Shown here: positions 7,767-17,170 of the stretch, piece by piece
How positions within the stretch are numbered: the first letter of the stretch is position 1
How the letters are laid out: each line of letters starts with the position of its first letter
NCBI RefSeq assembly: GCF_008806755.1
Contig: NZ_WAAU01000003.1
Coordinates: 55,411 to 119,410, forward strand
DNA: 64,000 nt
Direction of reading: 5' to 3'
Source: Tenacibaculum aiptasiae
Lineage (GTDB): Bacteria; Bacteroidota; Bacteroidia; Flavobacteriales; Flavobacteriaceae
Translations under genes and position numbers: made by a program
The notes under the pieces: generated by a model
The model's input: only the letters and a program-made list of their open reading frames with translations
The model's database searches: none
What the model was told of the DNA's origin: nothing

Positions 7767-8567
7767 ATGGGGATAGCAGAAAAAATAACTTCGATAAGAG
7801 ATACCTTTCATTTAAATAACTTTTCCTTTTCTAAAAGAATTGGAGTAACAGGTACTACTATAGACAGTATTATTAATGGAAGACCTCAGAAAGACGGTAC
7901 TAGAAAGAGAACTAAACCTGGATATGATGTTTTAAAAGCCATTATAGATGAATTTGACATTAATCCTGAGTATCTATTTGGTAAAAGCGATTTAATGCTA
8001 AAATCGGATTCCTCTACAACTCAAACATATTCTGGAGTACCACAAGTAATTTCTGTAAATTCATCAGGAAATGAAAACGTAATTTATGTTCCTATACAAG
8101 CTAGAGCAGGATATTTATCTGGTTATGGAGACACCAACTATATTGAACAATTACCTTCTTTTAATATGCCACATTTAAATAATGGCACATTTAGGTGCTT
8201 TGAGGTACAAGGAAACTCAATGGTACGTACTTTTTTTGATGGTGATTTGGTTTTTGGTAAATTCATTGAAAACCTAAACGAAATAAAAGACGGTCGTGTT
8301 TATATTATTGTGAGTAAAAATGATGGAATTGTACTTAAACGTGTTATCAACAGAATAGAAGAACGAGGAAAGCTAATTTTAAAAAGCGATAATAAAGACG
8401 GAAACTACCCTACTTACACTATTAACGTTGAAGAAATAATGGAAGTTTGGTACGTTACGATGTTTGCCTCAAAACAAATGCCCGAACCTGTTGATGTATA
8501 TGATAGATTACATGATTTAGAAAGTAAAATTGTGGAATTACAAGAACAGATTAATCACAACAATTAA
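7767..8567 (+). CDS. S24/LexA-like self-cleaving phage repressor
   Basis: A 266-residue transcriptional repressor. Residues about 5-72 form an XRE-type helix-turn-helix (FSKRIGVTGTTIDSIINGRP). The C-terminal half is a LexA/CI-like S24 domain with the Ala114-Gly115 cleavage site in QARAGY, the nucleophile Ser151 in GNSM and Lys191 in IVLKRV. All autoproteolysis residues are present, so DNA damage via RecA could inactivate it. It is divergent from the 1189-residue gene across repeated TTACAA-type half-sites, and one half-site (7741-7749) directly precedes its own start. A short coiled segment ends the protein (DLESKIVELQEQI). It is the likely switch of the phage-like locus. Confidence 0.88.
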   Translation: MGIAEKITSIRDTFHLNNFSFSKRIGVTGTTIDSIINGRPQKDGTRKRTKPGYDVLKAIIDEFDINPEYLFGKSDLMLKSDSSTTQTYSGVPQVISVNSSGNENVIYVPIQARAGYLSGYGDTNYIEQLPSFNMPHLNNGTFRCFEVQGNSMVRTFFDGDLVFGKFIENLNEIKDGRVYIIVSKNDGIVLKRVINRIEERGKLILKSDNKDGNYPTYTINVEEIMEVWYVTMFASKQMPEPVDVYDRLHDLESKIVELQEQINHNN

Positions 8568-8579
8568 ATATTTTTATTA

Positions 8580-9206
8580 TTGAATTTTAAGATAACTTTT
8601 TTATCTATTTTTCTTTTTTTAAACTCTATTGTTTTCTCACAATCTAACTGGAAAAAGTTTAAAAAATTATCTCATCAGAAAAAGATGTGGGTAATATCTC
8701 ATCCATTTAAAGCTAAAAAAGCTTTGGATGTTTCACGTGAAGCAAATAGAATTGCTGACTCTATTAAAAAGTCTCCTTTATTAGACGGAGATCCCTCTGG
8801 CGGACAAGTAGACGCCTTTCGTCATGCTTTTTGGATGGCTAGTTTACGACAAAAAATAGGTCTTAATGCAGCACGCTCTCTAGGAAAAGCTCATGAAAGA
8901 GAAAATTACAAAACTTATAAGAAACGAAAACTAGAAGACGGAGTTATTCCTGATAAAATATCAACCACCATGGATTTGTTTAATAATGAATTCGGATTGT
9001 CACTTACTTACAAAGGAAGTAAAACTCCTAAAAACGGATTAATCTACAGAATTATTAACGCCATACATGCTGGAAAATTAAAAATTATTAAAAAAGATAA
9101 AAACGGTCGTTTCTTAACCTGTAAAAATGAACTCATTAGTCAGGAATCATTAAACGGGAAATGGGAAAACAATAAATGTTTGGTAAACTCTAATACTGAC
9201 AGATAA
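8580..9206 (+). CDS. Secreted DUF6973-like protein
   Basis: A 208-residue protein with an N-terminal signal peptide (FKITFLSIFLFLNSIVFSQS), so it is exported. The start is TTG at 8580, 12 bases after the repressor stop; the first internal ATG would remove the signal peptide, which supports TTG. The motif DAFRHAFWMASL with GGQV before it and a later conserved-looking DLFNNEFGL suggest the DUF6973 group common in Bacteroidota, but this is a tentative recognition. It shares 1 base with the following hydrolase start, so the two are translationally coupled and may be read together with the repressor. Confidence 0.6.
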   Translation: MNFKITFLSIFLFLNSIVFSQSNWKKFKKLSHQKKMWVISHPFKAKKALDVSREANRIADSIKKSPLLDGDPSGGQVDAFRHAFWMASLRQKIGLNAARSLGKAHERENYKTYKKRKLEDGVIPDKISTTMDLFNNEFGLSLTYKGSKTPKNGLIYRIINAIHAGKLKIIKKDKNGRFLTCKNELISQESLNGKWENNKCLVNSNTDR

Positions 9207-9901
9207 TGCAAAAGGTATATTTTATTTCTGGCACTATGTGTACTGCTGATTTATGGCAATTTGTATTTCCTAACTTAGAAAACATTGATCCTATCCATAT
9301 TGACATTAGTAATGCTAACTCTTTTGAAGACATAAACAGTATAATTCTATCAAAAATTGAAACTGAAACACCTGTAACTATTGTTGGTTTCTCATTAGGT
9401 GGGTTTTCTGCTTTAAATTTTGCTATTCATTTTCCTAATAAGATTAAAAAGTTAATTATTGTTGCAGCAAACACCAATGGTTTAAATGATAAGGAAATCT
9501 CATTAAGAAAAAGCACTATTGATTTTTTAGAAAAACACAGCTACAAAGGAATATCTCAAGCTAGAATTCAACAATTTTTACATCCAGATAATCATAGCAA
9601 TCCAAAAATTACTGGAATTATAAAAAAAATGGATAGTGATTTAGGAAAAAAAGTTTTAATCCAACAGTTAAAAGCTACTTCTTCTAGAGTAGACATATCT
9701 CAACAAATTACTCAATTAAATATTCCAATATTATTTATTTCTGCTGAAAATGACACCTTGGTTCCTTCAGAAGCAATCAAAAAAACTGCTAATAATACTT
9801 TAAAAGGAAAATTTATTAGTATTAAAAATTGTGGTCATATGATTCCTTTAGAAAAACCAAAAGAGTTATCTGGTATTTTGAATGTTATCTTGAAAGATTA
9901 A
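9206..9901 (+). CDS. Alpha/beta-hydrolase fold protein
   Basis: A 231-residue alpha/beta hydrolase. The nucleophile Ser63 lies in the elbow GFSLGG, with Asp183 in SAENDTLVPS and His211 in CGHMIPLEKP completing a catalytic triad in standard order. The oxyanion region is near FISGTMCTADLWQF. No signal peptide is seen, so it is cytoplasmic. The start codon overlaps the stop of the secreted DUF6973-like gene. Substrate is unknown; a small ester or thioester is plausible for this compact, lid-poor type. Confidence 0.8.
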   Translation: MQKVYFISGTMCTADLWQFVFPNLENIDPIHIDISNANSFEDINSIILSKIETETPVTIVGFSLGGFSALNFAIHFPNKIKKLIIVAANTNGLNDKEISLRKSTIDFLEKHSYKGISQARIQQFLHPDNHSNPKITGIIKKMDSDLGKKVLIQQLKATSSRVDISQQITQLNIPILFISAENDTLVPSEAIKKTANNTLKGKFISIKNCGHMIPLEKPKELSGILNVILKD

Positions 9902-9906
9902 ACAAT

Positions 9907-11001
9907 CTATCTATTCTTTCTGAAATTGGAAGGTGTTATTCCCTCAAACTTTTTAAACGCACTATTAAAAGAAGATAAGCTTCCAAACCCTATTTCAAAC
10001 GCTATTGATGAAATGGTAAACTTTTCGTTTTTAGAATCTAACAGCATTTTTTTAGCTTCCTCTACCCTATAATAATTAATAAAATCATTAAAATTTCGTT
10101 TTCCATATTCATTAATTATCGATGATGTTTTTTGTGTACTCTCCCCTATTAAATTACTTAATTTAGAAAGTGTTAAATCTGGTTTCAAATACAACTCATC
10201 ATCTATAATTAATTTAGATATTTGATTAAATAATACTAAATCGTTATTAAGTTTAAATGCATCTCCATCTATTTCTGTAGCTTTTAGCTCAAAAGCCTTA
10301 TAACTGAGAAAATAAATAATTACTGAATACATTATAGGACCAATAATATAAGGAACCGATTCTTCTATAAGGTTCAAAAAGTAGGAAATCCAAATAACAA
10401 CAAAACCTATAACAACTAGCTTTAACCAATCGAATATTGCTTTTTGCGATTTTGTTTGTGCTTCATTTTTTACTTCTCTTCTTTTGTCTCTTAGTATTTT
10501 CCATGAAAGCCCTATATAAAAAGCAAAATGTAAATAAATGAACAGAAGTACACTTGAAAGTAAAATTATAACTATTCTATCATTTTCAAATGATTCTTTG
10601 GTTATAAAAAAACTCATTACAAATACGAGAAAAAAAGGAATTAACTCTAAAAAATAAGTCTTTAAAAACTTAAAGTTTGGCTTAGTCATTCCTAAAGTGT
10701 ACCACCTAAGAAAAGGACCTATTAATAGTAAAAAAGCAAGTCCAGCAAAGATAAATATAGGTTCCAAATCGTCACCAAAATTCATCATTACCGATTTTCC
10801 TATTCTAAATGCCATAAAAATCAAAATCAACCCTAATAATAAATTAGTTAATGTTTTTTTCTTTTTAAAAAAGCATAAGTAAAATGCAAATAAGATTCCG
10901 TGCAATAAGCCTGCACTACTAATAATTATAAGAAGTATTTCTAAAAAACTCAACAGAATATTTTTATCAAATTTATAAATATTTACTAAAAAGTAAAGCA
11001 C
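9907..11001 (-). CDS. Membrane AraC-family regulator
   Basis: A 364-residue protein with about seven hydrophobic helices in residues 10-235 and a C-terminal AraC/HTH_18 DNA-binding domain. The second helix-turn-helix is clear in FTISSIAFEIGFGSLSSFNS, followed by FKKFEGITPSNFRKNR. Such membrane-bound AraC regulators are frequent in Flavobacteriaceae and respond to envelope or extracellular cues. It lies 47 bases downstream of the DJ-1/PfpI gene in the same orientation and may be co-transcribed with it. Signal and targets are unknown. Confidence 0.85.
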   Translation of the reverse strand: MLYFLVNIYKFDKNILLSFLEILLIIISSAGLLHGILFAFYLCFFKKKKTLTNLLLGLILIFMAFRIGKSVMMNFGDDLEPIFIFAGLAFLLLIGPFLRWYTLGMTKPNFKFLKTYFLELIPFFLVFVMSFFITKESFENDRIVIILLSSVLLFIYLHFAFYIGLSWKILRDKRREVKNEAQTKSQKAIFDWLKLVVIGFVVIWISYFLNLIEESVPYIIGPIMYSVIIYFLSYKAFELKATEIDGDAFKLNNDLVLFNQISKLIIDDELYLKPDLTLSKLSNLIGESTQKTSSIINEYGKRNFNDFINYYRVEEAKKMLLDSKNEKFTISSIAFEIGFGSLSSFNSAFKKFEGITPSNFRKNR

Positions 11002-11048
11002 AAACCCCTATATAGGTTTATGCTTCTAAAAACAATCAAAAGTGTTTT

Positions 11049-12152
11049 TTATTTATTTTTAGCCTTATTTTTAGCATAAGATGTTAACCCAAGTAAACCA
11101 AAGAAACGACCTATTTCTCCTTTCATTCCTGCAATAACACTATGAGATGCTAACAATAATCTATCTATTGATTTATTTTCACTTATTAATAGTTTATCAA
11201 TTAACTCTTTTGCTTTTTTGGATCCTTCATTTTCGTATACCTGTAAAACTTTTACGGCGTTCTCTTCTCCTGTTATTTTTCTGTATTTAGGTGTATAACC
11301 TAATTGTTTCACCATTGTTTCTGCTAGTTTCCATGTAGACCATGGGTTTTGTCCAGTAATTAAATTATTATCGTGACTTATCGTTTCTAAATACATCGTT
11401 CCTTCATGAAACTTAGCTCCCTTAGACACTAATTTATCTTGTAATAAGAATGGAAATATTGATTCTGCATCTGGTATTAACAACAGTTCTTCTTTATTCG
11501 TAAAACTACTTACAGTCTTATTTTCTAATAGATGGGTTCCATTATCAAGAGTTACATTTACTAATGCTGATGGACCATGACAAACTGCTCCTATAACTTT
11601 CCTTGATTGATATATTTTTTTTACAATTTCTTGAATTGCTTTATTATTTGGAAAATCGAACATTGCTCCCTTACCTCCTACAAAGTATACTGCTTCGTAA
11701 TCTTCAGCAATTACATTATCTAAAGCAATTGTATTACTTGTTTTATATTGTGCTATTGGGTCATTTAAAAAAGCATAATCAAATTCTCTCATATCATCTT
11801 TATCTATTACTACAGGTGGTTTTCCTCCTAACGGACTTGCTACATCTACTTCAAAACCATTTGCTTTAAAAACATAATAAGCTCTTGATAATTCAGTTAA
11901 TTCATACCCTGTACTCTTTCCACTATTCCCCATCGTATTAGTACTGGTAACAACTGCTAATATTTTCCCTCTATTAGAAATTACATTTTGCGATAAGTAA
12001 GCAATATCTTCTGCTTTACTCTTTGTTAAATCTTTTTTCATTTCTTCAAGAGGTAAAAGATTTATAAACCAAAGTCCAAAAGAAACAATAAGAATTACTA
12101 AACTAAGGATTGAAATTAAGGTCCATTTTAGTTTTGGATATTTTTTAAGCAT
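11049..12152 (-). CDS. Membrane-anchored DJ-1/PfpI family protein
   Basis: A 367-residue protein with one N-terminal membrane helix (about residues 10-32, WTLISILSLVILIVSFGLWF), then a class I glutamine-amidotransferase-like DJ-1/PfpI domain. The nucleophile elbow is IGAVCHGPSALVNV, with DVASPLGGKPP and YFVGGKGAMFDFP earlier, typical of the Hsp31-like glyoxalase/chaperone branch. About 90 C-terminal residues add an extra helical tail. The domain faces the periplasm if the helix inserts in the usual way. An AraC regulator follows closely. Detoxification of reactive carbonyls is possible but not shown. Confidence 0.8.
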   Translation of the reverse strand: MLKKYPKLKWTLISILSLVILIVSFGLWFINLLPLEEMKKDLTKSKAEDIAYLSQNVISNRGKILAVVTSTNTMGNSGKSTGYELTELSRAYYVFKANGFEVDVASPLGGKPPVVIDKDDMREFDYAFLNDPIAQYKTSNTIALDNVIAEDYEAVYFVGGKGAMFDFPNNKAIQEIVKKIYQSRKVIGAVCHGPSALVNVTLDNGTHLLENKTVSSFTNKEELLLIPDAESIFPFLLQDKLVSKGAKFHEGTMYLETISHDNNLITGQNPWSTWKLAETMVKQLGYTPKYRKITGEENAVKVLQVYENEGSKKAKELIDKLLISENKSIDRLLLASHSVIAGMKGEIGRFFGLLGLTSYAKNKAKNK

Positions 12153-12319
12153 GGTATTTATTTTTAATAATTATGCTGCTAATTACTATAAACAAACCCG
12201 TAAAGACTGAGTAAATGATAATTTCGTCAGAGGAAAAGATTATTTAATCAATTATTTTTTAAGAAACTACACCCTCTATTTAAACCCATTCTAAATATTT
12301 AAGAAAAGAATTCGTAAAG

Positions 12320-12351
12320 TTTGTCCGTGTAGCCTTTAGCTCTTAAATTTG
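12320..12351 (+). promoter_or_regulatory. Promoter of sdhCAB
   Basis: TTTG (12320-12323), 20 bases and TAAATTTG (12344-12351) fit the Bacteroidota promoter. Transcription would begin about 20 bases before the sdhC start codon. Confidence 0.7.
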
Positions 12352-12379
12352 TATTATAATATAATCAATAAACAAAATA

Positions 12380-13054
12380 ATGGGATTATTAAAATCTTCG
12401 ATAGGAAGAAAATTTGCCATGGCACTTTCGGCGTTCTTCTTGATGTTTTTCTTATTACAGCACTTTGCAATTAACATTACTTCAATTTTTCCAGACAATG
12501 GAGCAACATTTAACAAGTTATCCCACTTTATGGGGACTAATGCGTTAGTACAATACGTAATGCAACCTGTCTTAATTTTTGGTGTAATTTTTCACTTTGT
12601 AATGGGATTTGTATTAGAAGCAAAAAACTGGAGTGCAAGAAAAGTAAGTTATGCTAAAAATAATGGTGCGGCCAATTCTACTTGGATGAGTAGAAACATG
12701 ATTTGGTCTGGTGCAGCTATTTTAGCTTTTGTTGTTTTACACTTTATCGATTTTTGGTTTCCAGAAATCAACACTAAGTTTATTCAAGGTGACTGGAGTG
12801 GTTTACACGATGGAGAATTTAGATATTTCCACGAGTTACAACACAAGTTTTTAAGTCCAATTAGAGTTGGTGCTTATGTTGTTGCATTTGTATTCTTAGC
12901 AATGCACTTGTTACATGGCTTTAATTCAGCTTTTCAATCAGTTGGAGCAAATAATAAATATACTAAAGGATTGAAAACATTTAGTAAAATTTATGCAATT
13001 GGTATTCCTGTAGGATTCATCATCATTGCTTTATTTCACCATTTCAATCATTAA
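12380..13054 (+). CDS. sdhC: Succinate dehydrogenase cytochrome b subunit
   Basis: A 224-residue membrane subunit of complex II of the Bacteroidota type (di-haem cytochrome b558 family). It has five hydrophobic helices, with His residues inside or near them (QHFAIN, IFHFVMGF, VLHFIDFW, MHLLHGFNSAFQSVG) that could ligate haem. It anchors SdhA and SdhB and passes electrons to menaquinone. It is the first gene of a tight sdhC-sdhA-sdhB operon, with 12 bases to sdhA. Length and order match other flavobacteria. Confidence 0.93.
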   Translation: MGLLKSSIGRKFAMALSAFFLMFFLLQHFAINITSIFPDNGATFNKLSHFMGTNALVQYVMQPVLIFGVIFHFVMGFVLEAKNWSARKVSYAKNNGAANSTWMSRNMIWSGAAILAFVVLHFIDFWFPEINTKFIQGDWSGLHDGEFRYFHELQHKFLSPIRVGAYVVAFVFLAMHLLHGFNSAFQSVGANNKYTKGLKTFSKIYAIGIPVGFIIIALFHHFNH

Positions 13055-13066
13055 TACCTAATAAGT

Positions 13067-15082
13067 ATGGCTACTTTAGATTCAAAAATTCCAAAAGGTC
13101 CATTAAAAGATAAATGGACATCTTATAAAGATAAAATTGACTTAGTAAATCCTGCCAACAAGCGTTTAATAGATGTAATTGTAGTTGGTACAGGTTTAGC
13201 AGGTGGTTCTGCTTCAGCAACATTAGCTGAATTAGGATACAATGTAAAAGCATTTGCTTATCAAGATTCACCTCGTCGTGCACACTCTATTGCTGCACAA
13301 GGTGGTATTAATGCTGCTAAAAACTATCAAGGTGATGGGGATTCTTTTTACCGTTTATTTTATGATACAGTAAAAGGAGGAGATTACCGTTCACGTGAAG
13401 CAAACGTATATCGTTTGGCTGAAGTTTCTGCTAATATTATTGACCAGTGTGTGGCACAAGGTGTTCCTTTTGCTCGTGATTATGGTGGTTTATTAGATAA
13501 CCGTTCGTTTGGAGGTGTATTAGTATCTCGTACTTTTTATGCTAAAGGACAAACTGGACAACAGTTATTATTAGGTGCTTACTCAGCAATGAACCGTCAA
13601 ATAGCTCGTGGTAAGATTGAAATGTTCAATCGTCATGAAATGTTAGATGTAGTTATTGTTGACGGAAAAGCACGTGGTATTATAGCTCGTAACTTAGTTA
13701 CTGGTGAAATAGAGCGTCATTCTGCGCATGCTGTAGTTATTGCTTCTGGTGGATACGGAAATGTATATTTCTTATCTACAAACGCAATGGGATCTAACGC
13801 TACTGCTGCATGGAAAATTCATAAAAAAGGAGCGTATTTCGCAAATCCTTGTTATACACAAATTCACCCAACATGTATTCCTCGTTCTGGAGATTACCAA
13901 TCGAAATTAACGTTAATGTCTGAATCATTACGTAATGATGGTAGAATTTGGGTTCCTAAGAATATGGATGATGTAATGGCAATTAGAGAAGGTCGTAAAA
14001 AACCAACTGATTTGTCTGAAGAAGAAAGAGATTATTACTTAGAAAGAAGATATCCTGCATTTGGTAACTTAGTACCTCGTGATGTTGCTTCTCGTGCTGC
14101 TAAAGAGCGTTGTGATGCTGGTTACGGAGTAAATGCTACTGGAGAGGCTGTATACTTAGATTTTAAATCGGCAATTGAGCGTTACGGTAAAGAGCAAGCT
14201 AAATTAAAAGGTATTGAAAATCCTTCAGCTGCTAAGATTACTGAATTAGGTGAAGCAATTGTTGAGGCTAAATATGGAAACTTATTCCAAATGTATGAGA
14301 AGATTGTTGATGACAATCCATATAAAACACCAATGATGATTTATCCTGCAACTCACTATACAATGGGTGGTATTTGGGTAGATTATAACTTAATGACTAC
14401 TATTGATGGTTGTTATGCTATTGGTGAAGCAAATTTCTCTGATCACGGTGCTAACCGTTTAGGAGCTTCTGCTTTAATGCAAGGCTTAGCCGATGGTTAC
14501 TTTGTATTACCTTATACAATTGGTGATTATTTATCAGGAGATATTCGTACTGGAAAAATCCCTACTGATACTAAAGAATTTGACGAAGCTGAAAAAGCTG
14601 TTAAAGATCGTATCGATTTCTTCGTAAACAATAAAGGAGAGCATTCTGTAGATTACTACCACAAAAAGCTGGGAGTTATTATGTGGGAAAAATGTGGAAT
14701 GGCTCGTAACGAAAAAGGTTTAAAAGAAGCAATGACAGAAATTAAAGCTTTACGTGAAGATTTCTGGAAAAATGTAACAGTACCTGGAGGTGCAAACGAA
14801 ATGAACCCAGAATTAGAAAAAGCTGGTCGTGTTGCTGATTTCTTAGAATTAGGAGAATTATTTGCTAAAGATGCCTTAAACAGAACAGAATCTTGTGGAG
14901 GTCACTTTAGAGAAGAATCTGTAGAATTAGATGGTCCTCAAAAAGGAGAAGCTAAACGTGACGATAAAAACTTTGCATACGTATCTGCTTGGGAATATAA
15001 AGGAGAGCCTGCTGATGCAGTTTTACACAAAGAAGAATTAGAATTTAACGATATTGAATTAAAACAACGTTCATACAAATAA
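13067..15082 (+). CDS. sdhA: Succinate dehydrogenase flavoprotein subunit
   Basis: A 671-residue catalytic subunit that oxidises succinate to fumarate in the TCA cycle. The FAD-binding GTGLAG lies at residues 41-46. The segment [18 protein letters not shown] contains the His that normally carries the covalent FAD. Substrate-site blocks are [14 protein letters not shown] and [12 protein letters not shown], and [16 protein letters not shown] is the second FAD block. The C-terminal region has [13 protein letters not shown]. Full length for the Bacteroidota type. Its codons are rich in CGT, unlike most neighbours, consistent with high expression. Confidence 0.97.
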   Translation: MATLDSKIPKGPLKDKWTSYKDKIDLVNPANKRLIDVIVVGTGLAGGSASATLAELGYNVKAFAYQDSPRRAHSIAAQGGINAAKNYQGDGDSFYRLFYDTVKGGDYRSREANVYRLAEVSANIIDQCVAQGVPFARDYGGLLDNRSFGGVLVSRTFYAKGQTGQQLLLGAYSAMNRQIARGKIEMFNRHEMLDVVIVDGKARGIIARNLVTGEIERHSAHAVVIASGGYGNVYFLSTNAMGSNATAAWKIHKKGAYFANPCYTQIHPTCIPRSGDYQSKLTLMSESLRNDGRIWVPKNMDDVMAIREGRKKPTDLSEEERDYYLERRYPAFGNLVPRDVASRAAKERCDAGYGVNATGEAVYLDFKSAIERYGKEQAKLKGIENPSAAKITELGEAIVEAKYGNLFQMYEKIVDDNPYKTPMMIYPATHYTMGGIWVDYNLMTTIDGCYAIGEANFSDHGANRLGASALMQGLADGYFVLPYTIGDYLSGDIRTGKIPTDTKEFDEAEKAVKDRIDFFVNNKGEHSVDYYHKKLGVIMWEKCGMARNEKGLKEAMTEIKALREDFWKNVTVPGGANEMNPELEKAGRVADFLELGELFAKDALNRTESCGGHFREESVELDGPQKGEAKRDDKNFAYVSAWEYKGEPADAVLHKEELEFNDIELKQRSYK

Positions 15083-15091
15083 GATAGTATT

Positions 15092-15838
15092 ATGAATTTA
15101 ACACTTAAAATTTGGCGTCAAAAAGGCGCAAGTGATAAAGGAAAAATGGTCGATTATAAAGTGACCGATATTTCTGAGCATATGTCTTTCTTAGAAATGA
15201 TGGATGTATTAAACGAACAATTAATTAATAAAGGTGAAGAGCCTGTTGCATTTGACCATGACTGTCGTGAAGGAATTTGCGGTATGTGTTCTATGTATAT
15301 TAATGGTGAAGCTCATGGTCCAGACCGTGGTGTAACTACTTGTCAGTTACACATGCGTATGTTTAAAGATGGTGATACGATTACTATTGAACCATGGAGA
15401 GCAGCTGCATTCCCTGTAATTAAAGATTTAGTGGTTGATAGAAGTTCTTTTGAACGTATTCAACAAGCTGGTGGATATATTTCAGTAAACACTTCTGGTA
15501 ATACACAAGATGCTAATGCTATTCCTATTTCTAAGGAAGCTGCAGATAAAGCTATGGATGCTGCTACTTGTATTGGTTGTGGTGCTTGTGTTGCTACTTG
15601 TAAAAACTCATCTGCAATGTTATTCGTAGGTGCTAAAGTTTCGCAATATGCTTTATTACCTCAAGGACAAGTTGAAGCTACAGAACGTGTTAAAAACATG
15701 GTAGCTCAAATGGACTTAGAAGGTTTTGGTAACTGTACTAATACAGGTGCTTGTGAAATTGAGTGTCCTAAAGGAATTTCTTTAGAAAATATAGCTCGTA
15801 TGAACTCTGAGTTTATAAAAGCTTCTTTAAAAGGATAA
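15092..15838 (+). CDS. sdhB: Succinate dehydrogenase iron-sulfur subunit
   Basis: A 248-residue electron-transfer subunit of complex II. Cys58, Cys63, Cys66 and Cys84 (CREGICGMC and later TTC) bind the 2Fe-2S cluster. Cys160, 163, 166 and 170 ([11 protein letters not shown]) and Cys215, 221 and 225 ([11 protein letters not shown]) provide ligands for the 4Fe-4S and 3Fe-4S clusters. It links the SdhA flavin to the SdhC haems. It ends the operon and is followed by a strong intrinsic terminator. Confidence 0.97.
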   Translation: MNLTLKIWRQKGASDKGKMVDYKVTDISEHMSFLEMMDVLNEQLINKGEEPVAFDHDCREGICGMCSMYINGEAHGPDRGVTTCQLHMRMFKDGDTITIEPWRAAAFPVIKDLVVDRSSFERIQQAGGYISVNTSGNTQDANAIPISKEAADKAMDAATCIGCGACVATCKNSSAMLFVGAKVSQYALLPQGQVEATERVKNMVAQMDLEGFGNCTNTGACEIECPKGISLENIARMNSEFIKASLKG

Positions 15839-15860
15839 AAAACACCTTATATAAAATTAA

Positions 15861-15890
15861 AAAACTCAAGCTATTTGCTTGAGTTTTTTT
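15861..15890 (+). terminator. Intrinsic terminator of sdhCAB
   Basis: An 11-base stem AAAACTCAAGC / GCTTGAGTTTT with loop TATTT and a run of T directly after. Confidence 0.92.
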
Positions 15891-15963
15891 GTTGGTGAAA
15901 CTTGTAACAAAAAATAAGCTAAGAATACTTATATTGTAGAGGTAATCTATTAAAAAGAATCAA

Positions 15964-17097
15964 ATGGGAATTTTCGATGAAATTAAAAAGAAATTAAGCC
16001 ACGAGTTTATTGATATAATTGAATGGCTTGACAATACAAATGATACTATTGTTCATCGTTTTGAACGCTACCAAAATGAAATTAAAAATGGTGCTCAATT
16101 AGTAGTAAGAGAAGGACAAATCGCTGTATTTATAAACGAAGGGCAATTAGCCGATGTTTTTAAACCAGGAACCTACACTTTAAACACTCAAAACTTACCT
16201 ATACTTGCTACTCTAAAAGGATGGAAATATGGTTTTAACAGCCCTTTTAAAGCTGAAGTATATTTTGTTAGTTCACGCATGTTTACTGACGAAAAATGGG
16301 GAACTAAAAACCCTATTACTTTAAACGATGATCGTTTTGGTTTTGTAGAAATAAGAGCTTTTGGTACTTATGCTTTTAAAATTAACGATGCCGGTAAGTT
16401 TATAACAGATATTGTTGGTACTGATAGCCATTTTACCAATTATGAAATAAATGAGCACCTTAAAAGTTTAATCTCTACTCGTTTTACTGATACTATTGGT
16501 GAAGCTAATTTACCGATTGAATTGTATGCTGCTAATACAAACGAGTTGTCGGAAACTTGCTTAGAGGTAATGAATCCTGAATTTAATTCAGTAGGTATTT
16601 CCTTAGAAAAGTTCTTCATTGAAAATGTTTCAATGCCAGAAGAACTGAAAAAAGAAATTTTTGAATACAGCAGACTTAATAAAGTAGATTTAGATAAGTT
16701 AGCAAAATTCAAAGCTGCTAAAGCAATGGAAGCTGCTGCTTCTAACGAATCTGGTGCTGCTGGTGCTGGTATGGGTATGGGTATGGGCTTTGCCATGGCC
16801 CAACAAATGGGAAACTTATTTAACCAACAAACGCAGTCAAAAACAGTAAATCAACCTGCTTCAACTGGAGCTACTCCACCACCATTACCAAATCAAGTTC
16901 AATACTATTATGCAGCTAATGGCCAGCAAGCTGGACCTGTTAATTTTGAAGCACTTAAGAATTTATTTGCGGCTAGAAGTATAAACGCTGAAACCTTAGT
17001 TTGGAAACAAGGAATGGCCAATTGGACTAGCTTACAAAGCGTGCCTGAATTACAAAACTTATTAGGTTCTGTACCTCCACCTTTACCAAATAATTAA
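15964..17097 (+). CDS. SPFH-domain protein with C-terminal GYF_2 domain
   Basis: A 377-residue protein. Residues about 20-255 resemble the bacterial SPFH / virion-core-like domain (NGAQLVVREGQIAVFINEGQ, FKPGTYTLNTQNLPIL). A Gly/Met-rich linker (GAGMGMGMGFAMAQQMG, about 265-282) and a proline linker follow. Residues about 305-365 are a GYF_2 domain (YYYAANGQQAGPVNFEALKN, then VWKQGMANW). It is probably a cytoplasmic scaffold at the membrane. The next gene is a zinc-ribbon membrane protein 73 bases on, a pairing I have seen with SPFH genes. The cargo bound by the GYF domain is unknown. Confidence 0.85.
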   Translation: MGIFDEIKKKLSHEFIDIIEWLDNTNDTIVHRFERYQNEIKNGAQLVVREGQIAVFINEGQLADVFKPGTYTLNTQNLPILATLKGWKYGFNSPFKAEVYFVSSRMFTDEKWGTKNPITLNDDRFGFVEIRAFGTYAFKINDAGKFITDIVGTDSHFTNYEINEHLKSLISTRFTDTIGEANLPIELYAANTNELSETCLEVMNPEFNSVGISLEKFFIENVSMPEELKKEIFEYSRLNKVDLDKLAKFKAAKAMEAAASNESGAAGAGMGMGMGFAMAQQMGNLFNQQTQSKTVNQPASTGATPPPLPNQVQYYYAANGQQAGPVNFEALKNLFAARSINAETLVWKQGMANWTSLQSVPELQNLLGSVPPPLPNN

Positions 17098-17170
17098 AAT
17101 ATCAATCTATAATTAGAACTTAACCTATTATTCTTTAATAATGGGTTAGTTTTATATGATTCTAATATCA

